Shown: piece by piece, positions 60,625-64,000 of the stretch
Layout: every line of letters begins with the position of its first letter
Position numbering within the stretch: position 1 is the stretch's first letter
NCBI RefSeq assembly: GCF_009857835.1
Contig: NZ_WWCL01000005.1
Location: 94,034-158,033, forward strand
From: Duganella fentianensis
GTDB taxonomy: Bacteria > Pseudomonadota > Gammaproteobacteria > Burkholderiales > Burkholderiaceae_D
Direction of reading: 5' to 3'
DNA: 64,000 bases
Position numbers and translations under genes: made by a program
The notes under the pieces: generated by a model
Told to the model about the DNA's origin: nothing
The model's input: only the letters and a program-made list of their open reading frames with translations
Databases searched by the model: none

Positions 60625-63600
60625 TTACGCATTTTTATTAAAGAATTCGCCGAACAGTCTTCTTTGGTTTACCGGGAGCTTTCTGCCACCTTTTCCGTAT
60701 ATGATTTGCAAAAGTTCACCTAACTTCTGACGTAACACTTTCTTTCCTGTAGGCTGCAAGTTGGAACTCAGTGAGGCATGTGCGAGTTCTACATATCGAG
60801 CCACTACGACTACTGGTGAATCCTTGGATACGGCTACTAGGAATTCGCAAAACACTCTAAGGACAGAGTTAAAATCTACATGTTGATTCTGGAATGCCTT
60901 TAATCCTGTGCTTACTAAACAGCTGACTTTTTTTCTATCTATATTTGCCCAAGATAGTAAATCTCTTGCTGAGACGTTTACGAAATAATGGCCGTCATTG
61001 ATTTTTCGCCCTATCGCATCTGTGTATTTTCTATCAGATATAGCACCTGCATCTCTCAAACCCATAAGTATGGGTTGAATACCGAGTACGTACTTTACTC
61101 CCACCTGTTTGGCTAACAGTCGCATATTGAAGTCCTCCGATACCAATACAGAACCGCGTTCCAAGCAAAGGTAGAAAATATCGGTGTTACTTTCATCGAG
61201 AACTTCAGAGAGTTCTAGTTGGTCAGCCGTCAACTGTTCTGGACCATATACCGGCGTCAGCTCACAGTTCATATCAACTACTCTAAGGAGCTTTGCGAGG
61301 AAAGACTTTCGATGGCCCAAGTATGGGTCCACAATCCCAGGAATTTGCTCCCTACGACTTAGTGCCCGATAGGCGGTATGTGGGGAGTTTTCCGCGTGCA
61401 GCAGCTGCAAGATATAAGCCCGGAGTGAAGCTGGTACGAGCGGTTTTCCGAGGGCCTTTACAGCCGCATCGAATGCATCATGCCGGACTAATTCCGAAAT
61501 TGTGAAAAGGTCAAAAACATATCTATTTGAACGAACCTTAAGTACGTTTAATTCCTCATTTATTTCCAAAGGAGTACCGCTGGAAACCATAAGGCTCTCA
61601 TTGTAATTTTTCCAATCAACAAGGAGCGAAATTAAGTCCACGCTAACCCCTTTTGCTAAGGTGCATAGCGGTAAGCGGGCCTCTTTGTAAGCCCGAATAG
61701 AGCTCTCCATTTGGGATTCTTGTATATTTTTCAAGGCATCCGCGTTGCTCATCTTAATCGAGTTAACAAGACTATCGAGACTGACAGTCCACACTGGACC
61801 CTGCGGTAGTGGTGATGCCTTAAGTTGCTCGTGTGCTTTTCTATGCGCAAATCCTATAAGTGAAGTTTTACTGATGATTTCACAGGTTTGATTGGCAAAA
61901 CCCCGAGAAATAGAGATGCTGTCCCCAACTTGGCATTCACTGAGAGCAGTCGCAATGGGTGAACGGGTTTCCACGAACTCTGGCCATCCTCCTTGCGCGG
62001 ATAAGCCTTCTTGTTCCACTGCCACCCACCACACTTCTGAACCACTCCTGAGTTCAAATGCGCTTCCTTGATTGGCACCGCCAGCATTTAGTAAAGCCCC
62101 CCAGTTCTTACACATCAGGGAAAGGGCGGCGAAATAGCTGGCAAGTTTTGTACTGGAAGGGTTGTTTCGATACAGCCGGTATATTCGGCGCATTCCTAAT
62201 TGCTCAAATCCTCCAAAAATTTGATGCTTTGCATATTCATACTCATTTTCGGGAGAGCTATCCTTGAAGACGGTATCCTTTGACAAGAAATCCTTGAGAG
62301 TTTCACTTTCCCCGAGCTGATATAGAGCACCGATATAGCCCAGCGCCACGTCGCATGAGTCCGGGTTCTCAGCAATATCGAGCAGTAGCAGGTCTTTCAT
62401 GCGCATCCAGTCGGATGTGCGCCTGGCCAAGTTGCATTCAATTCTGCGAAACTCGGGCTGGGCCCGTACATGGCTTGACAGTCTCTCTAGGACCTTTCGA
62501 ACTTTTGCACGCATATCACCTTGGAGCAAGCAGATGAGTAGCCGCCAAGTAAGCGTGTCAGCACCAGGGTTGGAAACCAATCGCTCATATAGTGGAACGG
62601 CATCCACAAAGGCCTTGAGTTGATACAAAAGCTCCGCGACTTGGATTACATCAGCCCTGGAACTTTCGTCATTGATGAGGCCTACGCATTTCTTCGCTTC
62701 GCCGCTTGCTGTTTCTATGTCGCCGGAATGCTGAAGAATTTGTGCCAGAATAACTTGGCCCATCATTTGAGTGGGGTGGGTCTCCACGTACACGCGGGCG
62801 AACTGAAGACCTTGTTCGACATCACCTGCCAGTGACATCGCCAATGCGCGGAAAGCCCGGAGCTCTTCCAGTCTTTTGTCGAGGTGCATTTTAGCCTCGA
62901 CCTCTTGCATCACCAGGTCGTGCCACTCCAGCTCACCTGCGTTACCAGAAATTTCTGCCAGCTGTGCAAGAAGAATTGGCGGTAGTTCACTTAGATGGGC
63001 GTCAGTAAGCTTTCTTATTGCGCTAAGGTCATTCTGCTCAGCGAGTTGGCCGATGCGAATTCTTAAAAGGCCATCTGCTAGTGGATGCCGTTGCAGGGAA
63101 AGGCCTACGATGGTGCGCGCACGCTCTTTCTCTCCAAGTAGCAGAAGCGCCGCGCAAACGTTGTTTGTAATCTCAAGGGAGATATGGTCGGATTGGATGG
63201 CTGGCAGATTAATTTCGAGTGGCTCGAAGAGCGAAACTGCGTTGAGGAGAAGCTCTCGGTGTTCCTCCGACATGTGGCGGAAATGAGCTTGGACGGTATC
63301 CTGGGCAGCCCAAGACAGCGCTACGGCCAGATAGGCGCGCTTTCCGTCGTTTTGGTCTGGTTCTAGTTCGACCGCTTTTTTAAGAAGTTCGATGGCCTCC
63401 GCATGCTCCGAGTGCTTATGATGAAGTTCAGCCTTCATTAAAAGGATGTCCCGGGACTCCGCTATTGAGGCAGGAATTCCATCAAACGGCGAGGTGACTC
63501 CTTCTTTGTCCAGAATGTATATGTAGAGGGACCAAAGAGTAGCGCTTTCCGGAAAGCGCTCTAAGGCTTCCTTACAAGCGGCATTGGCGGACTGAATGTC

Positions 63601-63903
63601 GTCCAACAGGATGTGCGCTCGCACCTTGTTGAAATGGGCGACCTCTTGGCCGGGTGCTAATTTGAACGCTTGGAGGCAGCCTTGTGCCGCAAGCGCGTGC
63701 TCTCCATTAGCCAAGTCAATGGCGGCCTTATTGGTGTACCAACGGAAGCGGGAAAACTGGTCTTTGAGGGTGGATGGGTCACCTAAACTATTGAGTATTT
63801 CAAGCGCATCGGTCGTCTTTCCTTCGCGTATTTTCTCCCGGACCAGGTCCAATACTTGAACGGCCCTGGGGTCAGAAGTGGTCCCGCTTGATTGGACAGT
63901 CAA
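60625..63903 (-). CDS. TPR - GreA/GreB-C-like - PIN nuclease protein, candidate defence cargo
   Basis: The 1092-residue protein has TPR-like helical repeats over residues ~10-590 (EHALAAQGCLQAFKLAPG and EHAEAIELLKKAVELEPD are clear units). Residues ~612-685 resemble the C-terminal domain of GreA/GreB (SPIATALSECQVGDSISI followed by EIISKTSL). Residues ~790-1000 form a PIN-type nuclease domain, with D798 (YVFDLF), E923-D924 (VLVSEDFNMRLLAKQ) and GHYFVNVSARDLL. This is the TPR-GreAB-C-PIN architecture described for predicted conflict systems. It probably cleaves RNA, perhaps on transcribing RNA polymerase, but that is inference. The start is TTG at 63903; any partner gene upstream would be outside the window. 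Confidence 0.82.
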   Translation of the reverse strand: MTVQSSGTTSDPRAVQVLDLVREKIREGKTTDALEILNSLGDPSTLKDQFSRFRWYTNKAAIDLANGEHALAAQGCLQAFKLAPGQEVAHFNKVRAHILLDDIQSANAACKEALERFPESATLWSLYIYILDKEGVTSPFDGIPASIAESRDILLMKAELHHKHSEHAEAIELLKKAVELEPDQNDGKRAYLAVALSWAAQDTVQAHFRHMSEEHRELLLNAVSLFEPLEINLPAIQSDHISLEITNNVCAALLLLGEKERARTIVGLSLQRHPLADGLLRIRIGQLAEQNDLSAIRKLTDAHLSELPPILLAQLAEISGNAGELEWHDLVMQEVEAKMHLDKRLEELRAFRALAMSLAGDVEQGLQFARVYVETHPTQMMGQVILAQILQHSGDIETASGEAKKCVGLINDESSRADVIQVAELLYQLKAFVDAVPLYERLVSNPGADTLTWRLLICLLQGDMRAKVRKVLERLSSHVRAQPEFRRIECNLARRTSDWMRMKDLLLLDIAENPDSCDVALGYIGALYQLGESETLKDFLSKDTVFKDSSPENEYEYAKHQIFGGFEQLGMRRIYRLYRNNPSSTKLASYFAALSLMCKNWGALLNAGGANQGSAFELRSGSEVWWVAVEQEGLSAQGGWPEFVETRSPIATALSECQVGDSISISRGFANQTCEIISKTSLIGFAHRKAHEQLKASPLPQGPVWTVSLDSLVNSIKMSNADALKNIQESQMESSIRAYKEARLPLCTLAKGVSVDLISLLVDWKNYNESLMVSSGTPLEINEELNVLKVRSNRYVFDLFTISELVRHDAFDAAVKALGKPLVPASLRAYILQLLHAENSPHTAYRALSRREQIPGIVDPYLGHRKSFLAKLLRVVDMNCELTPVYGPEQLTADQLELSEVLDESNTDIFYLCLERGSVLVSEDFNMRLLAKQVGVKYVLGIQPILMGLRDAGAISDRKYTDAIGRKINDGHYFVNVSARDLLSWANIDRKKVSCLVSTGLKAFQNQHVDFNSVLRVFCEFLVAVSKDSPVVVVARYVELAHASLSSNLQPTGKKVLRQKLGELLQIIYGKGGRKLPVNQRRLFGEFFNKNA

Positions 63904-63937
63904 ATCGTTGGCTTAAGTGGAGCCTTGCGTGAAAAAG

Positions 63938-64000
63938 CTTATCCACGGCGCCGCTCGCCGCCCCGTGAACAGGGCAAGAGCGTGCGGCACGGTGGGTAAG
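63938..64000. repeat. Imperfect inverted repeat at the right edge of the window
   Basis: CTTATCCAC (63938-63946) pairs with GTGGGTAAG (63992-64000) with one mismatch. The inner GC-rich blocks CGGCGCCGCTC and GAGCGTGCGGCACG pair partly. The left arm contains TTATCCACG, one base from a DnaA box. The sequence is cut by the window edge, so its nature is open. Confidence 0.35.

Larger units (their letters stand above)
52483..64000. mobile_element. Tn7-like transposon inserted in comEC (one end and core; other end beyond the window)
   Basis: The element begins with TGTACATTAAAG inside comEC. It carries a minus-strand operon encoding TnsA, TnsB, TnsC and TniQ, plus an accessory protein, and then cargo on the tnsA side. 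Base composition is visibly lower in GC than the flanking chromosome. The gene order equals that of Tn6022-type elements (tniC-A-B-D-E), which target comM; here the disrupted gene is comEC. The 5 bp before the end are GGTGG, a possible target duplication that cannot be checked because the far end is outside the window. No second end was found up to 64000. Confidence 0.9.

Noticed and set aside
63938..64000. An integron attC site or replication origin
   Set aside because: No GTTRRRY core is visible and there is only one DnaA-like box; the structure is cut off, so neither can be supported.

Overview
The window is a stretch of betaproteobacterial chromosome, most likely from Oxalobacteraceae (the Massilia/Duganella/Janthinobacterium group). 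This rests on high GC, two PEP-CTERM exported proteins, a Burkholderiales-type lipase with its foldase, a fused LivM-LivG transporter gene, and the lolC-lolD-tatD-comEC gene order. It is an inference from gene content, not from a marker gene. I saw no rRNA, tRNA or CRISPR array.

From 1 to about 38.7 kb the genes are ordinary. They are serB (partial), mfd, a 5'-nucleotidase, a PEP-CTERM protein, a diguanylate cyclase, lipase and foldase, a TetR-type regulator, PBP1A, glpD, a POT peptide transporter, ppnN, a LysR/SDR divergent pair, lysS-HAD-prfB (prfB carries the classical programmed +1 frameshift), a CpdB-like lipoprotein with a Sel1 protein, a branched-chain amino-acid ABC transporter operon, ybaK, an exported alpha/beta-hydrolase, an 8-oxoguanine-deaminase-like amidohydrolase, a DUF2288 protein, a RES/Xre toxin-antitoxin pair, recJ and an RpfE-like gene.

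From 39.0 to 48.0 kb lies one giant gene for a 2986-residue surface or secreted protein with 22 SdrD B-like domains. Six of these domains form a block of about 2.09 kb that occurs twice in tandem. A second PEP-CTERM protein follows, then lolC, lolD, tatD and the first 243 codons of comEC.

At 52,483 comEC is cut by a Tn7-like transposon that runs past the right edge of the window. Its end carries four related 21-23 bp repeats. Its minus-strand operon is tnsA-tnsB-tnsC-tniQ, each gene joined to the next by overlapping codons, followed by a separate accessory gene. The accessory product ends in a domain resembling the N-terminal DNA-binding domain of IS5-family transposases. All catalytic residues of TnsA, TnsB and TnsC are visible, so the machinery looks intact. 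Beyond tnsA are a small DUF6471-type regulator, an unknown gene, and a 1092-residue protein with TPR-like repeats, a GreA/GreB C-terminal-like domain and a PIN nuclease domain. That last protein is a likely anti-phage or conflict-system cargo gene. The other transposon end and the rest of comEC are not in the window.
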